A stretch of DNA of 64,000 nt from Mucilaginibacter sp. (GCF_028288225.1 NZ_JAQBOC010000043.1:1-64000), one strand, 5' to 3'; numbered from the stretch's first letter, positions 51,148 through 61,372 are shown. Notes: generated by a model from the letters alone, not told the origin. Numbers and translations: made by a program.

Positions 51148-51939
51148 TTAAAGCACATTAAAGCTCAAAGTATCAGCCTGCATAGCAGTAAATATTCCAA
51201 ATCCGTTTACCACATTTGTAGGAGTATTTACAAGGTTTTGAGAGGTTGACCGGCTTGTATTGCTTTTTAACAGATCAATATACTCCTGGTTCACACGGAG
51301 TAATATCACCTTATAATGCCCGTAAAAAGGAAAAATATTGGGTGTTACATAATATACAGATTTGCGTTCGGTATTTATTTGAAAATCCGTTATGGTACTG
51401 TTTCCCCGATTGTTCAAGGGAAAGGCAATACCGTCCGGGTTTTTAAAAACCAAAACATGATTTATCGAGTCTGGATTAGTCCAGGTAAACCTGTTTATGG
51501 TATCAGGCTTAATATTTGGGGTAGATGCCCCTGCGACACTTACAGAAATATATTGGGTTGCGAACCCCTGGGGCTTAGCAGGCATGGTGGTTTTTGCTGT
51601 TACCGTATTTGCAAGGTACTTAAACGTTAGCGCGTAAGTTTTGCCGGTGGTTAAAAAGGTTGTATCACTGTAGGTGTAAGTTCCTTTTGTACCCTCTGTT
51701 AGCTGCACGCTGTTGCTGCCATCTGAAACGGTAAGCTGTTGCCCGGTTATGGCAACTCCGTATTTAGCGGTGTCTGTTAATGATTTTTGCTGATAAAGCT
51801 TTACTGAAAGTACATGGCCGGCCACCAGGTAGGCTTCAACTACCGGTAAATTAGTGGTGGTAATTGTAGTATCTTTCTTACAGGAGAACAGCAGGAGCAT
51901 TGCTCCGAGGGCTAAAAGCAGGTATTTTTTTATTTCCAT
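51148..51939 (-). CDS. DUF4249 lipoprotein, partner of the TonB receptor
   Basis: 263 residues with a lipoprotein signal (LLLFSCKKD, Cys at about 20). DUF4249 domains (about 30-260) form beta-sandwich lipoproteins found almost always downstream of a TonB receptor. Its start overlaps the receptor's stop by 10 nt, so translation is coupled. It may cap or aid the receptor as SusD does for SusC; the cargo is unknown. Confidence 0.88.
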   Translation of the reverse strand: MEIKKYLLLALGAMLLLFSCKKDTTITTTNLPVVEAYLVAGHVLSVKLYQQKSLTDTAKYGVAITGQQLTVSDGSNSVQLTEGTKGTYTYSDTTFLTTGKTYALTFKYLANTVTAKTTMPAKPQGFATQYISVSVAGASTPNIKPDTINRFTWTNPDSINHVLVFKNPDGIAFPLNNRGNSTITDFQINTERKSVYYVTPNIFPFYGHYKVILLRVNQEYIDLLKSNTSRSTSQNLVNTPTNVVNGFGIFTAMQADTLSFNVL

Positions 51940-54695
51940 CTTAAACTAAGGGTAAGGTTAGGCGTAAAGCCCAGGTAATTAACATCAGTGGCAATAGCGG
52001 CGTTATTCTGCAGCTGGTATTCACGGTACCAAATATTTGTATGGTTATATACATTGAAAAGGGATAAACCGATACTGCCAACTTTATTTCCGTTTATTTT
52101 GATTAGGTCGTACGTAGCTGAAAGGTCCAGGCGGTGATAATCAGGGAGGCGCTCTGCATTTTTGCCGCTTACATTAAAAGATGTTGAGGTGTTCCCATCC
52201 ACAGTAGTAATGGTATAAGTAGAAAGCGGCGCGGTATAAGGGTGCCCTGTGCTGAAAATAAAAACCGCCGAGAAGTTCCACTTGTAATAGTGGTACATGT
52301 TAATGGCTTTAAACTCGTGCCTTATATCCTGATCGGCAGGATAATAGCTATTGCCATAAGCGGCAAATTTATTTTGCGCATCCGCTAAGGTATAGCTTAA
52401 CCACCCGGTATACCGGCCCAATTTCTTTTGCAGTAAAATTTCAATCCCTTTGGCACGGCCTGTTCCCTGAAAAAAGTCCTGTTCAATAGTTCCGGCACTC
52501 CCGGGGCCAAAACCCGATTGGCGGATTGCATACTGGGTAAGCCCCGATAGCGTTTTGTAATAACCTTCCACATCAATCAAAAACTGGTCGTTTTCATAGC
52601 TAACGCCACCCATTATATGCCGCGACATGCCTACCGGGATATTCCCGTTATTGGATAATACCCAAAAGTTCCGGTTGCCATTTACTACATCTTCGCGGGT
52701 AACCTCATTCATAAACTGGTAAAACTGGCCGGTAGCTGCTTTAAGCGTATAATGGTCATCAAGTACATAGCTTGCAGAAAAACGGGGCTCCATATACAGT
52801 TTGCCTGTAGGCTGAAACCAGGTAGTGCGTACTCCGGGCTGCAAGTGCAGCTTATTGTTAGGGTCAATTTCCAGTTCGGTATAGCCACCGCCCGAAAAAG
52901 CTGTGTTATGCTCGCTGATCAGTTTACTGGTGTCGTTTTGGATATAATCATAATTAATATGCTGGCGCGATGCAAATCCCCCATATAATAACTTCAGTTT
53001 GTTATCCAGCTGCCATTCCCATTCCGATTTTATGCCGATATCTTTCAGGTTATTGTTCTCCACTGTACCGTTGCTGAAATTGGTTTGGTTGCCATCGGCA
53101 TCTGTAGTGGTTCCGGAATTGGTACGGTTGCGGTCGTTAAAGTATGATGAATAAGTAAGATAAGTATTTGAGTGCAGCTGTTTATTCCATTGGCTAAACC
53201 ATTTCAGGCTGCTGCCCAGGTTACCATACTTGGTATAATCAGTAATATTAACGGGACCCGCGCCAGAACTCAAGAACGATGGGAGATTCAGCTGCCTGCT
53301 GTTATCCGTGTTATCATCTCCGGTATACAAGCTCCAGGCCAGTGAATTGCTTTTATCTAAATGATAGGTATAACGCAGATCGGCATCATAAAAATGGGAG
53401 GCCGGGGTGGTTTGCTGCCCGAAGGCACTGCGCCCGCCGCCGCCTGGCGGCCCTCCGCCACCGGGAGAGCCACCTACTGCTGTAGAGGTATTAAACTGCT
53501 TAAATATCTTATCGTAAAATGGCCCCTGGTATGACCGGCGGAAAGCCACCAGCAGGGATGATTTATCTGTTATGGGTGTTTCTGCAAATACGTTGAAGCT
53601 GAGTAAGCTCAGATCAACCCCAAAATTCGCTTCATTTTTATTGCCATCCTTGCCGTTGATCTCGGTAACGCTGGAAAGCCGGCCACCGTATTTGGAAGAA
53701 AAGCCCCCTTTATATAGCTGTACATCTTTTACGGCATTGCTGTTAAATGCACTGAAAAAACCATAAAGGTGATCCACCTGGTAAACGGTGAACCCATCAA
53801 AAACCACCAGGTTCTGGTCCGGCGTACCACCGCGGACATAAGCGCCGGATGAGGATTCATTGGTTGCTCCTACGCCAGGCATCAGCTGGAAAGCCCGCAT
53901 AATATCTTTTTCGCCTAAACTGGGGAGTTTGTCAAGGTTACCCGGTGATAGTTGCAATACGCCAACTTTTTTAGTGTCGGTATTCATAACGCCGCTTTTT
54001 TTGCCATTTATCGTAACCTCATTCAGTGTATTAAGCGCCTTATACATCTCTATAACTATAGGATTGTTTATATTTTTAGCATTTAGCCGCAAATTTTCCA
54101 GCTGATAGCCTGAATAGGAAACTTGTACCACGCATGTATCAGCCGGAATGCTGAATATCGTGAAGCTGCCATCTGTATTGGTTGTAGCAGAAAGCCCGGT
54201 ATTTCTGATCTTTACGGTAGCTGATGGGAGCGATTCACCCGTGCTTTGGTCAATTATACGGCCGCTTATGGTAAAAAGAAAGTGGGCAGGCGGAGCCTTG
54301 GGCGCTTCAATTGCGACCGCTTTAATTGCACCGGATGCTGAGCGGTGAAGATCATTTAGCTTTTTTAGCCTGGCCAGGTCATCTGTATTTTGAAGGATGT
54401 AAATGGTTCCGTCACTTTCTACCCAGTAATGCAATTTATTATCGCCACATACCTTTTCAAATACTTCTATCAGCGATTCATTAAAAAAATGTTCAGCTAC
54501 ATCGAACTTACTGACCGAGTCGCGTTCGAAAACGATATTTAAGTGGTAGCTCATGGATAAGGTATCCAGCAGCTGATCAACCGAGCAGGTAAAAAAATGA
54601 TCTATATGAATTTTTTTAAGTGTTTTTTGGGTCTGTTGTGCCAGGGCTCCGGTGCCAAAGCCGGTAATTAAAAGCAGGAGTAATAATTTCTTCAT
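51930..54695 (-). CDS. TonB-dependent receptor with STN and carboxypeptidase-like domains
   Basis: 921 residues. Signal peptide to ALAQQ; STN domain (about 25-105, DQLLDTLSMSYHLNIVFERD); carboxypeptidase-regulatory-like (about 140-225); plug with KVGVLQLSPGNLDKLPSLGEKD and SSGAYVRGGTPDQNLVVFDG; then barrel. A Gly/Pro-rich insertion, PGGGGPPGGGGRSAFG, lies near 410. An STN domain often contacts an anti-sigma factor, yet none is encoded here; a LytTR two-component pair lies just upstream instead. Ligand is unknown; the DUF4249 partner suggests a peptide or metal chelate rather than a glycan. Confidence 0.92.
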   Translation of the reverse strand: MKKLLLLLLITGFGTGALAQQTQKTLKKIHIDHFFTCSVDQLLDTLSMSYHLNIVFERDSVSKFDVAEHFFNESLIEVFEKVCGDNKLHYWVESDGTIYILQNTDDLARLKKLNDLHRSASGAIKAVAIEAPKAPPAHFLFTISGRIIDQSTGESLPSATVKIRNTGLSATTNTDGSFTIFSIPADTCVVQVSYSGYQLENLRLNAKNINNPIVIEMYKALNTLNEVTINGKKSGVMNTDTKKVGVLQLSPGNLDKLPSLGEKDIMRAFQLMPGVGATNESSSGAYVRGGTPDQNLVVFDGFTVYQVDHLYGFFSAFNSNAVKDVQLYKGGFSSKYGGRLSSVTEINGKDGNKNEANFGVDLSLLSFNVFAETPITDKSSLLVAFRRSYQGPFYDKIFKQFNTSTAVGGSPGGGGPPGGGGRSAFGQQTTPASHFYDADLRYTYHLDKSNSLAWSLYTGDDNTDNSRQLNLPSFLSSGAGPVNITDYTKYGNLGSSLKWFSQWNKQLHSNTYLTYSSYFNDRNRTNSGTTTDADGNQTNFSNGTVENNNLKDIGIKSEWEWQLDNKLKLLYGGFASRQHINYDYIQNDTSKLISEHNTAFSGGGYTELEIDPNNKLHLQPGVRTTWFQPTGKLYMEPRFSASYVLDDHYTLKAATGQFYQFMNEVTREDVVNGNRNFWVLSNNGNIPVGMSRHIMGGVSYENDQFLIDVEGYYKTLSGLTQYAIRQSGFGPGSAGTIEQDFFQGTGRAKGIEILLQKKLGRYTGWLSYTLADAQNKFAAYGNSYYPADQDIRHEFKAINMYHYYKWNFSAVFIFSTGHPYTAPLSTYTITTVDGNTSTSFNVSGKNAERLPDYHRLDLSATYDLIKINGNKVGSIGLSLFNVYNHTNIWYREYQLQNNAAIATDVNYLGFTPNLTLSLRWK

Positions 54696-54799
54696 CCGTT
54701 TTCGTTGCTGTCAGTGCCAAATTTGAGGCACGCGGACCGCTAAGGAAAATAAATGAGATAGAAGGCTTGTATTTGTAGACGAACGGGGCAATTGTGCGT

Positions 54800-55513
54800 T
54801 TATGCAAAATCTTTACCAATCATTTTATGGATCCTGTCGCGGTAATTGTCGCTTAAGGGCAATTCTGAATGGAGCGTTTTTATCTTACCGCGCCTTATCT
54901 GTGTTACATAATCAACATTGATAATATAGGATTTATGAACCCGGTAAAATAATTCGGCGGGTAACTGCAGTTCAAGCGCTTTTATGCTTGTACGTGACAG
55001 GACGGGTTTCTGCTGACCGGCAAGGTTGATCTTTACATAGTCTTTTAGTCCTTCAATGTATTCAATATCGCTGAAACTGATTTTGACCAGGGTATAATCT
55101 GAATGGATAAAAAAGTGTTTTTTACCGGGATGAACCTGCGGAACCGATCCTTTGTTTAGATCGAAATGTTGATGCGCTTTTTGACAAGCTTTCAGAAAAC
55201 GATCAAGCGGAACAGGCTTAACTAAATAATCAAGCACGTCAAGCTCAAAACCGTCAATTGCAAATTTTTCATAAGCGGTTACAAAAATTATCATTGGCTT
55301 TATAACCAGGCTTTTAACCAGTTGCAAACCATCAAGTCCGGGCATGTGGATGTCACAAAATATTAAATCTACCTGTTCAGATTGCAGTATAGAAATTGCC
55401 TCAGCTGCTGTCCGGCATCGCCCGACAACCTGTATGTAATTAACATGTTTTAAATTGTCTTCTGTAAGGTCAAGCGCCAGTGGCTCGTCATCAATAAGCA
55501 GGCATCGTATCAT
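54800..55513 (-). CDS. LytTR family response regulator
   Basis: 237 residues. Receiver domain (about 1-120) with acidic pocket LLIDDEPLAL, phospho-acceptor Asp54 in FCDIHMPGLDG, and Lys in LVKPVPLDRF. The LytTR DNA-binding domain (about 135-235) has DYVKINLAGQQKPVLSR and YRVHKSYIINVDYV. It pairs with the adjacent LytS-type kinase (4-nt overlap), and its stop is about 105 nt before the TonB receptor on the same strand, which is the best candidate target. Confidence 0.93.
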   Translation of the reverse strand: MIRCLLIDDEPLALDLTEDNLKHVNYIQVVGRCRTAAEAISILQSEQVDLIFCDIHMPGLDGLQLVKSLVIKPMIIFVTAYEKFAIDGFELDVLDYLVKPVPLDRFLKACQKAHQHFDLNKGSVPQVHPGKKHFFIHSDYTLVKISFSDIEYIEGLKDYVKINLAGQQKPVLSRTSIKALELQLPAELFYRVHKSYIINVDYVTQIRRGKIKTLHSELPLSDNYRDRIHKMIGKDFA

Positions 55514-56562
55514 TTTAATTGTATTTGAAGGTTAACAGCATAAACATTACCGGATTGATTAATAACAAGGCTGTGCATACCGGGATATAATAATTCAAGT
55601 CGCCTTTTAACATTATTTAAACCTATCCCGTGGTTTTCATCTTTATAGGGCTCATCAGGGTCGTAGGTATTCTTCACAAAAAAGTCAAGCGTCCTGTGGT
55701 TGCTTTTTAAACGGATATCGATCACCGGATCAACAACATTTCCTGTTCCGTATTTAAACGCATTTTCAACAAAAGGGATTAGCAGCATTGGCTCTATAGT
55801 TTTTTCAGGTCCGGCAATGTCAAAATTAAAATCAACCTGTACCTGGGTCCCGAAGCGCAGCATTTGCAGCTCGATATAACTGCGCAAGTAATCAGCCTTT
55901 TGCATCATGGTTACTTTTTCCTCATCAGTTATATACAACAGGTAACGCAGCAGCTTTGAAAGCTGGATCAGTGTGGGTTCAACAGCCGAAGGATTTAACC
56001 GTGATAACGCAACTGCGCTGTTAATTACATTAAATATAAAATGCGGGCTTATTTGTGAACGTAAAAAAGCCAGCTCAGAAACCAGGGCAGCATTAGTGAT
56101 ATCCCGCTTATTGCTAATTACCGCAAACTGATCGGCAAGATACCGGTAGGCAAAGCCTGCAGCCGTAATAGCGGTTAACGGCAGGAGGTCAAAATTGGCG
56201 AAAAAAGGAGGTTTATGTAATCGCCCAAAAGGGTTAATTCCTCCCGGAAAGATCCTCACCGGCCTGGTATGAATAAAGATAACGTCGAGCGCAATAAACG
56301 AGATCAGCAGCAAAGCAAAATATAGCCATACCTGTTTTTTTTTATTCAATACTATAGGAATGAGAAAAAATGCATTAAGGTAAAATTGAACCGCCAGCAG
56401 TAAATTGATAAAAACGAAATGCCACGGAGAAAATAACATGCGAAAATTCGGATCGCGCGGCCTGGAAAGAATAGGAATAAATGTAATAAAAGCCCAAAAC
56501 AGCAGGTGTAATAAGATCTCAATAAGAACCGCGGGCTTTAAACGCTTAAACATTTTGATCAA
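55510..56562 (-). CDS. LytS/YehU-type sensor histidine kinase
   Basis: 350 residues. Four transmembrane helices in the first 145 residues, then a His_kinase domain with phospho-acceptor His174 in LRSQISPHFIFNVINS, and an HATPase with LIPFVENAFKYG (N box) and HGIGLNNVKRRLELLYPG (G box). It has no separate periplasmic sensor domain, so the membrane segments probably sense the signal. It starts the two-component operon. Confidence 0.93.
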   Translation of the reverse strand: MIKMFKRLKPAVLIEILLHLLFWAFITFIPILSRPRDPNFRMLFSPWHFVFINLLLAVQFYLNAFFLIPIVLNKKKQVWLYFALLLISFIALDVIFIHTRPVRIFPGGINPFGRLHKPPFFANFDLLPLTAITAAGFAYRYLADQFAVISNKRDITNAALVSELAFLRSQISPHFIFNVINSAVALSRLNPSAVEPTLIQLSKLLRYLLYITDEEKVTMMQKADYLRSYIELQMLRFGTQVQVDFNFDIAGPEKTIEPMLLIPFVENAFKYGTGNVVDPVIDIRLKSNHRTLDFFVKNTYDPDEPYKDENHGIGLNNVKRRLELLYPGMHSLVINQSGNVYAVNLQIQLK

Positions 56563-56887
56563 GATTTAAAATGCAATAAATCACTAATTGTGTCTGTAAC
56601 AAGTGCAATTATCGCTATAAAACAAGTCAGGTTTTAATAACCGGGGCGCAGATTGGGGCTATTTAACACATTTTAACTTATAATCATAAATTGCGCTATT
56701 GCGCGGAACTGCTAAAGGATCCATGAAAGCAAAAGAATTATTTCGTGCAAAACTTAATGTTATCGCGTATTTAAAAAAACTAACTATAAATCAATAAAAG
56801 AAGACTCGTTTGTGGTAATAATCCAATTATTGTTGTTAAACAGACAGTTAATTAACTAAATTTGAACTTCACGTATAACCAATTATA
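56563..56887. promoter_or_regulatory. Divergent control region, kinase and GH127
   Basis: 325 nt without a gene. Plus-strand promoter for the GH127-like gene: TTG at 56833-56835 and TAAATTTG at 56857-56864, with 21 nt between, close to the Bacteroidetes consensus. The remaining sequence shows no clear repeat. Confidence 0.55.
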
Positions 56888-58957
56888 ATGAATAATATAC
56901 TTTCAACCGGCAGTAAAACTATTGCTTTATCATGTTTAGCATTATTAACAACTGTTAGCACCAGATCTTTTTCCCAATCGGCAATTGCTTTAAAACAAAT
57001 TGATAACAGCGATCATAACAGTTACTATGTATCGAATAAAGCTCCTTTAAAACCACAATATTTTATAAAGCTGCCGGTTACTGCTATACAACCCGGCGGC
57101 TGGTTAAAAAAACAGCTGGAACTGCAACGCGATGGCCTTACCGGTAACCTGGGCGAAATAAGTGTATGGCTTTCAAAAACCAACAATGCCTGGGTAAATA
57201 AAAGCGGCAAGGGAAAGTATGGCTGGGAAGAGTTGCCTTATTGGCTAAAAGGATATGGCGATATGGCTTATGTGCTGAAAGATCCAAAAATGCTGAAGGA
57301 AACAAAGTTTTGGATTGAGGCTGTGATAAAAAATCAAAGAGCTAATGGCGATTTTGGTCCGTTAAACGAAACAAAACCAGGTAGGCGTGACCTTTGGGGA
57401 AATATGCCGATGCTTTGGTGCCTGCAATCGTATTATGAATATTCAAAAGATGCGCGTGTGCTAAAGCTAATGACAGCTTATTATAAATATGAGATGAAAG
57501 TTCCGGATAGTTTATTTTTAAAGGACTATTGGGAGAACAGCCGCGGCGGCGATAATTTGATCAGCGTTTATTGGCTGTATAACCGTACCGGGGAAAAATG
57601 GCTGCTTGACCTCGCTACCAAAATTGATAAAAACACAGCCAACTGGCGACAAACAAATAATTTACCAAACTGGCATAACGTAAACGTGGCCCAATCATTC
57701 CGTGAGCCGGCCACGTTCTGGATGCAAAGTAAAGATCCGGCTGATCTGCAGGCCACTTATAACGATTTTAAGTTGATCCGTAATATCTATGGCCAGGTAC
57801 CAGGCGGGATGTTTGGGGCCGATGAAAATGCGCGCAAGGGTTATGACGATCCACGCCAGGCGGTTGAAACCTGCGGAATGGTTGAGCAAATGACATCGGA
57901 TGAGTTTTTGCTTCAATATACCGGGGATACTTTTTGGGCCGATAACTGTGAAGATGTTGCTTTTAATACTTTCCCTGCCGCATTTATGCCTGATTATCGC
58001 GGGCTTCGTTATTTAACAGCCCCCAACATGGTAGTAAGCGATAGCAAAAACCATGCGCCGGGAATTGATAATGACGGGCCGTTTTTAAATATGAACCCAT
58101 TTAGCAGCCGTTGCTGCCAGCATAATCACGCTGCCGGCTGGGTATACTATGCCGAAAACAGCTGGATGGCTACACCTGATAATGGACTGGCAGACCAGCT
58201 TTATTCAGAAGGTTCAGTTACAGCAAAAGCCGGCAATGGCAAACCCGTAACTATTGTTACTACAACCATATACCCTTTTAATGACCAGGTTGATCTTAAA
58301 ATTTCAACTGCAGCCCCAAATGCATTCCCTATTTATTTGCGTGTGCCGGCCTGGTGCAGCGGGGCAAGCCTTCAATTAAATGGCAAACCAATAGCTGTTA
58401 ATGCGCAAAGCGGGGAATACATTAAGCTCAATAACAAATGGAAAAACGGCGACAGGATAACCCTGCACCTGCCGATGAAGATCCAAACCCGCGAATGGGA
58501 AAAGAACAAGAATAGCGTGAGCGTAAATTATGGTCCGCTTACGTTTTCATTAAAAATTGATGAAAAATATGTCAAAAATACCAACAGCAGGGAAACAGCC
58601 GTTGCTGATGCCAAATGGCAGGAAACCGCAGACCCTGCAAAGTGGCCTACTTTTGAAATTTATCCGGCCTCTGCCTGGAACTACGGATTGTTATTAAACA
58701 AGGAGAATCCTGCTGAATCATTTACGGTTGAGAAAAGAGCCTGGCCAAAAGATAATAACCCATTCACCAATACAAACGCTCCTGTAACGCTGATAGCGAA
58801 AGGCAAGCAGATCCCCGATTGGAAGATCGATCAATATGGCTTATGCGGATTATTACCGGTAAGCCCGGTTAAAACGGCAGAACCACAAACCAGTTTAACA
58901 TTGGTGCCGATGGGTGGTGCACGTTTAAGGATCTCAGCATTTCCGGTGGCGGAGTGA
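56888..58957 (+). CDS. GH127-like beta-L-arabinofuranosidase
   Basis: 689 residues with a signal peptide ending SFSQ. The DUF1680/GH127 core is clear: WLKGYGDMAYVLKDP, AVETCGMVEQMTSDEFLL and RCCQHNHAAGWVYYAENSWM. In HypBA1 a zinc is held by Glu338, Cys340, Cys417 and Cys418 with Cys417 as nucleophile; here Glu327, Cys329, Cys409 and Cys410 match that pattern. It probably removes beta-L-arabinofuranose or a related sugar from plant glycans. It is a single-gene unit, convergent with the serine hydrolase operon. Confidence 0.9.
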   Translation: MNNILSTGSKTIALSCLALLTTVSTRSFSQSAIALKQIDNSDHNSYYVSNKAPLKPQYFIKLPVTAIQPGGWLKKQLELQRDGLTGNLGEISVWLSKTNNAWVNKSGKGKYGWEELPYWLKGYGDMAYVLKDPKMLKETKFWIEAVIKNQRANGDFGPLNETKPGRRDLWGNMPMLWCLQSYYEYSKDARVLKLMTAYYKYEMKVPDSLFLKDYWENSRGGDNLISVYWLYNRTGEKWLLDLATKIDKNTANWRQTNNLPNWHNVNVAQSFREPATFWMQSKDPADLQATYNDFKLIRNIYGQVPGGMFGADENARKGYDDPRQAVETCGMVEQMTSDEFLLQYTGDTFWADNCEDVAFNTFPAAFMPDYRGLRYLTAPNMVVSDSKNHAPGIDNDGPFLNMNPFSSRCCQHNHAAGWVYYAENSWMATPDNGLADQLYSEGSVTAKAGNGKPVTIVTTTIYPFNDQVDLKISTAAPNAFPIYLRVPAWCSGASLQLNGKPIAVNAQSGEYIKLNNKWKNGDRITLHLPMKIQTREWEKNKNSVSVNYGPLTFSLKIDEKYVKNTNSRETAVADAKWQETADPAKWPTFEIYPASAWNYGLLLNKENPAESFTVEKRAWPKDNNPFTNTNAPVTLIAKGKQIPDWKIDQYGLCGLLPVSPVKTAEPQTSLTLVPMGGARLRISAFPVAE

Positions 58958-58970
58958 TTTTTTGGTTATT

Positions 58971-59003
58971 AGATTTGACAACTTTTAAAAAGTTGTCAAA
59001 TCT
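58971..59003. terminator. 33-nt bidirectional palindromic terminator
   Basis: AGATTTGACAACTTTT, one A, then AAAAGTTGTCAAATCT: a perfect 16-bp inverted repeat with an A/T-rich center between convergent genes. Confidence 0.75.
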
Positions 59004-59016
59004 ATAGCTCATCTTA

Positions 59017-60519
59017 TTATTCCAAATGCTTCAAATGCTCAATACCGTTTGTATTTTGGGGATTTAATTCAAGCGAACGTTTGAAGTTTTTAATAGCCAG
59101 TTCCTTATTTCCCATATTTTCATAAGCTTCGCCAAGGCTGTCGTAAGTATTATAGCTTTCAGGATAAAGGCTGACATTTAACTTAAAGATCTCAAATGCC
59201 TGTTCCTTTTTACCTTTCCCCATAAGCTTGTATGCCCAGTTATTCACTTCATTTTCTGCCAGTTGAAAGTCGGGGCTACTTTTCTTTAATTCATTTGCCG
59301 TTTCAATAGCTTTATCAAACTCCCTTTTTGTTAATTCGACCAGAAGCTGATTTATAGAAGATGAAAAGCCAAACCCATCAGATGCAATCTGGGCCGGGGA
59401 GTAATAATTTTCGTTAAAGATCTTTTCAGCTATTTTACCCAGCTCGTTGTTTGAGGTTTGTGAATATTCATTGGCCAATAGCACCGCTCCAAAATTCATC
59501 TCCGGATAAAGCATAAAATAGGTGGTAAAACCCAGGGTGGTTCCGTCATCATGAATAGTTAGTTTTCCATCACCTGTTTTGTTAATAAACCAGTTAAGCC
59601 CAAGTGCAAAAACATTCGCATCACCCCACACAGGCTGATGCGTCATTTTTACTGCCGGGTCCTTTTCATCAAGCTGAAATTTCAAATACTTTGTCAGATC
59701 CGCTATGCTTGAGTGTAAACCTCCCGCAGCCTGTGCATCTTCAGGGATATAAGGCATCACCATTCCTTTATCATTATAGCCTGTAGCTAAAAGCTGCACT
59801 TTATTTGCGGGGATGGTCATAAAGGTATGATCCATTTTTAAGGGCCCGGTAATGTATTCTTTTATCAATTCCTCGTAAGGCTTTTGATAAATGTTCTCCA
59901 GGATAATTCCCAACAGCTGGCCTGCCACATTTGAATGCCTTGGAAGCAACCCGGGAACAGTATCCAGTTTAGCTTTATACAGATCCTCTAACAGATTTGC
60001 TTTTGTATAACCCTTATGCAGCTTTGCAATGGCGAAAGACATAGAATCCGGGCTTACGTTTTTAAATGCTTCCGGCTTATCCGGCAGGTTATCGGGCAGG
60101 CGCGAGGTAAGATTTACCAAATGAAGCAGTTGGATCGGTTTCCCGTTATATTCCAGGTTGGGGTAATTTCCTCTCAGGTATTTGCGGATATCGTCATCAA
60201 GCTTTACCTTTTTCTCCAACACGGCATGGGCCAGCAAAAGGCTTCCAAATGTTTTGGTTATCGAACCAATTTCATACAGCGTTTGCCCGGTTGGTTTCTG
60301 GTTTTTATCTTTTTTAATACTGCCATAGTTATACTGGTATATTTTACCATCCTTAATAACCCCGGCTGAAAACCCCACCCATAAATGATCTTTTATAAAA
60401 TCCCGGGCAGCGTGGTCAACTATCGTGTCCATTTTGAGGTTGGCCGGTGTATCGTGCTGGGCAATAGCTGCAAATTTTACCTGAATCAATATGGCAAATA
60501 CAAGGGCAAGTTTCTTCAT
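59017..60519 (-). CDS. Class C beta-lactamase-like serine hydrolase with TPR tail
   Basis: 500 residues from the ATG at 60519, chosen because it begins the signal peptide (MKKLALVFAILIQVKFAAIAQ). The serine beta-lactamase fold shows SxxK as Ser86-Ile-Thr-Lys89. The usual YxN is HSN at 195-197, with His in place of the catalytic Tyr. HDDGTT near the C-terminal side corresponds to the KTG/HxG box. The last 100 residues hold TPRs (YNTYDSLGEAYENMGNKELA). The family includes esterases and D-peptidases; the Tyr change leaves activity uncertain. It is the final gene of the ECF sigma operon. Confidence 0.88.
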   Translation of the reverse strand: MKKLALVFAILIQVKFAAIAQHDTPANLKMDTIVDHAARDFIKDHLWVGFSAGVIKDGKIYQYNYGSIKKDKNQKPTGQTLYEIGSITKTFGSLLLAHAVLEKKVKLDDDIRKYLRGNYPNLEYNGKPIQLLHLVNLTSRLPDNLPDKPEAFKNVSPDSMSFAIAKLHKGYTKANLLEDLYKAKLDTVPGLLPRHSNVAGQLLGIILENIYQKPYEELIKEYITGPLKMDHTFMTIPANKVQLLATGYNDKGMVMPYIPEDAQAAGGLHSSIADLTKYLKFQLDEKDPAVKMTHQPVWGDANVFALGLNWFINKTGDGKLTIHDDGTTLGFTTYFMLYPEMNFGAVLLANEYSQTSNNELGKIAEKIFNENYYSPAQIASDGFGFSSSINQLLVELTKREFDKAIETANELKKSSPDFQLAENEVNNWAYKLMGKGKKEQAFEIFKLNVSLYPESYNTYDSLGEAYENMGNKELAIKNFKRSLELNPQNTNGIEHLKHLE

Positions 60520-60543
60520 TTTAATTGCTATCTCTTTGATCAA

Positions 60544-61362
60544 TTATTTCGCTTTGCGGATATAAATATTGCCGTTCATATTTTTCATTAACATTTCGGG
60601 GCCGCCGCCATCAATTTTGCCGTATACCCAATCCTCTAACTTTAAGCTGTACATGCCCCCCTTACTTCCAGTAGTATGAGTTACATTTGGTTTATGCTGC
60701 TCAGGGGTTACATCAAAATCAGTGTAGATCTCGCCACGGTCTGATTTAAGCTTCACGTTGGCTTTCAGGCTTGCCGGGAAGGTAACATCCACATTGCCGT
60801 TAAGGGTGGTAAATGCCATAGGCGCTTTTGGGTCAATACCCCTAAAGGTTACTACAACATTTCCGTTAACCGTATTAGCCACAACCGAGCCTGATATATT
60901 GGTTAATTTAATAGCGCCATTCACGTTACTTATTTCAAGCTCGCCGCTAACATTACTAGCCAAAATGTCGCCATCATTTACGGTTCTTAGTTTTAAAGTA
61001 ACTTCGTTTTGCGGAATTTTGATTACCAGGTTTGTTGTTTTCCCAGCCTCGCCATGCACGCTGATATTATTATTGTTTTCCTCGGCCTGAATATCCGCCC
61101 TGCTGCCGGTTGATAAAGAGTGCATTCCATCGTGGGTTCTTACCCGCTCTTTCTTATCACCTTTGTCCTGTACGCCTATAATTACGCTCTTACCTTCGTA
61201 GGTAGTTACAGTAATTGAACCATCAACCAGGCCCACATCAAGCTTATAGGGCTTGCCGGGCTGGCTTAGCGGAACTACAAGTTGTTCACCGCTTTGTGCC
61301 CAAAGGCTGGTATTTATAAGCATTGCTACTGCCAAAGCCGCTACTATTTTTATCGTTTTCAT
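60544..61362 (-). CDS. DUF4097 beta-strand-rich exported protein A
   Basis: 272 residues with a signal peptide ending SLWAQ. The DUF4097 (putative adhesin) repeats of short beta strands are clear: NGAIKLTNISGSVVANTVNG, GNVVVTFRGIDPKAPMAF and NGNVDVTFP. They form a beta-helix or solenoid. It follows its paralogue by 10 nt in the sigma/anti-sigma operon. Function is unknown; adhesion or envelope stress are common suggestions. Confidence 0.9.
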   Translation of the reverse strand: MKTIKIVAALAVAMLINTSLWAQSGEQLVVPLSQPGKPYKLDVGLVDGSITVTTYEGKSVIIGVQDKGDKKERVRTHDGMHSLSTGSRADIQAEENNNNISVHGEAGKTTNLVIKIPQNEVTLKLRTVNDGDILASNVSGELEISNVNGAIKLTNISGSVVANTVNGNVVVTFRGIDPKAPMAFTTLNGNVDVTFPASLKANVKLKSDRGEIYTDFDVTPEQHKPNVTHTTGSKGGMYSLKLEDWVYGKIDGGGPEMLMKNMNGNIYIRKAK

Positions 61363-61372
61363 CTTATCGTTT

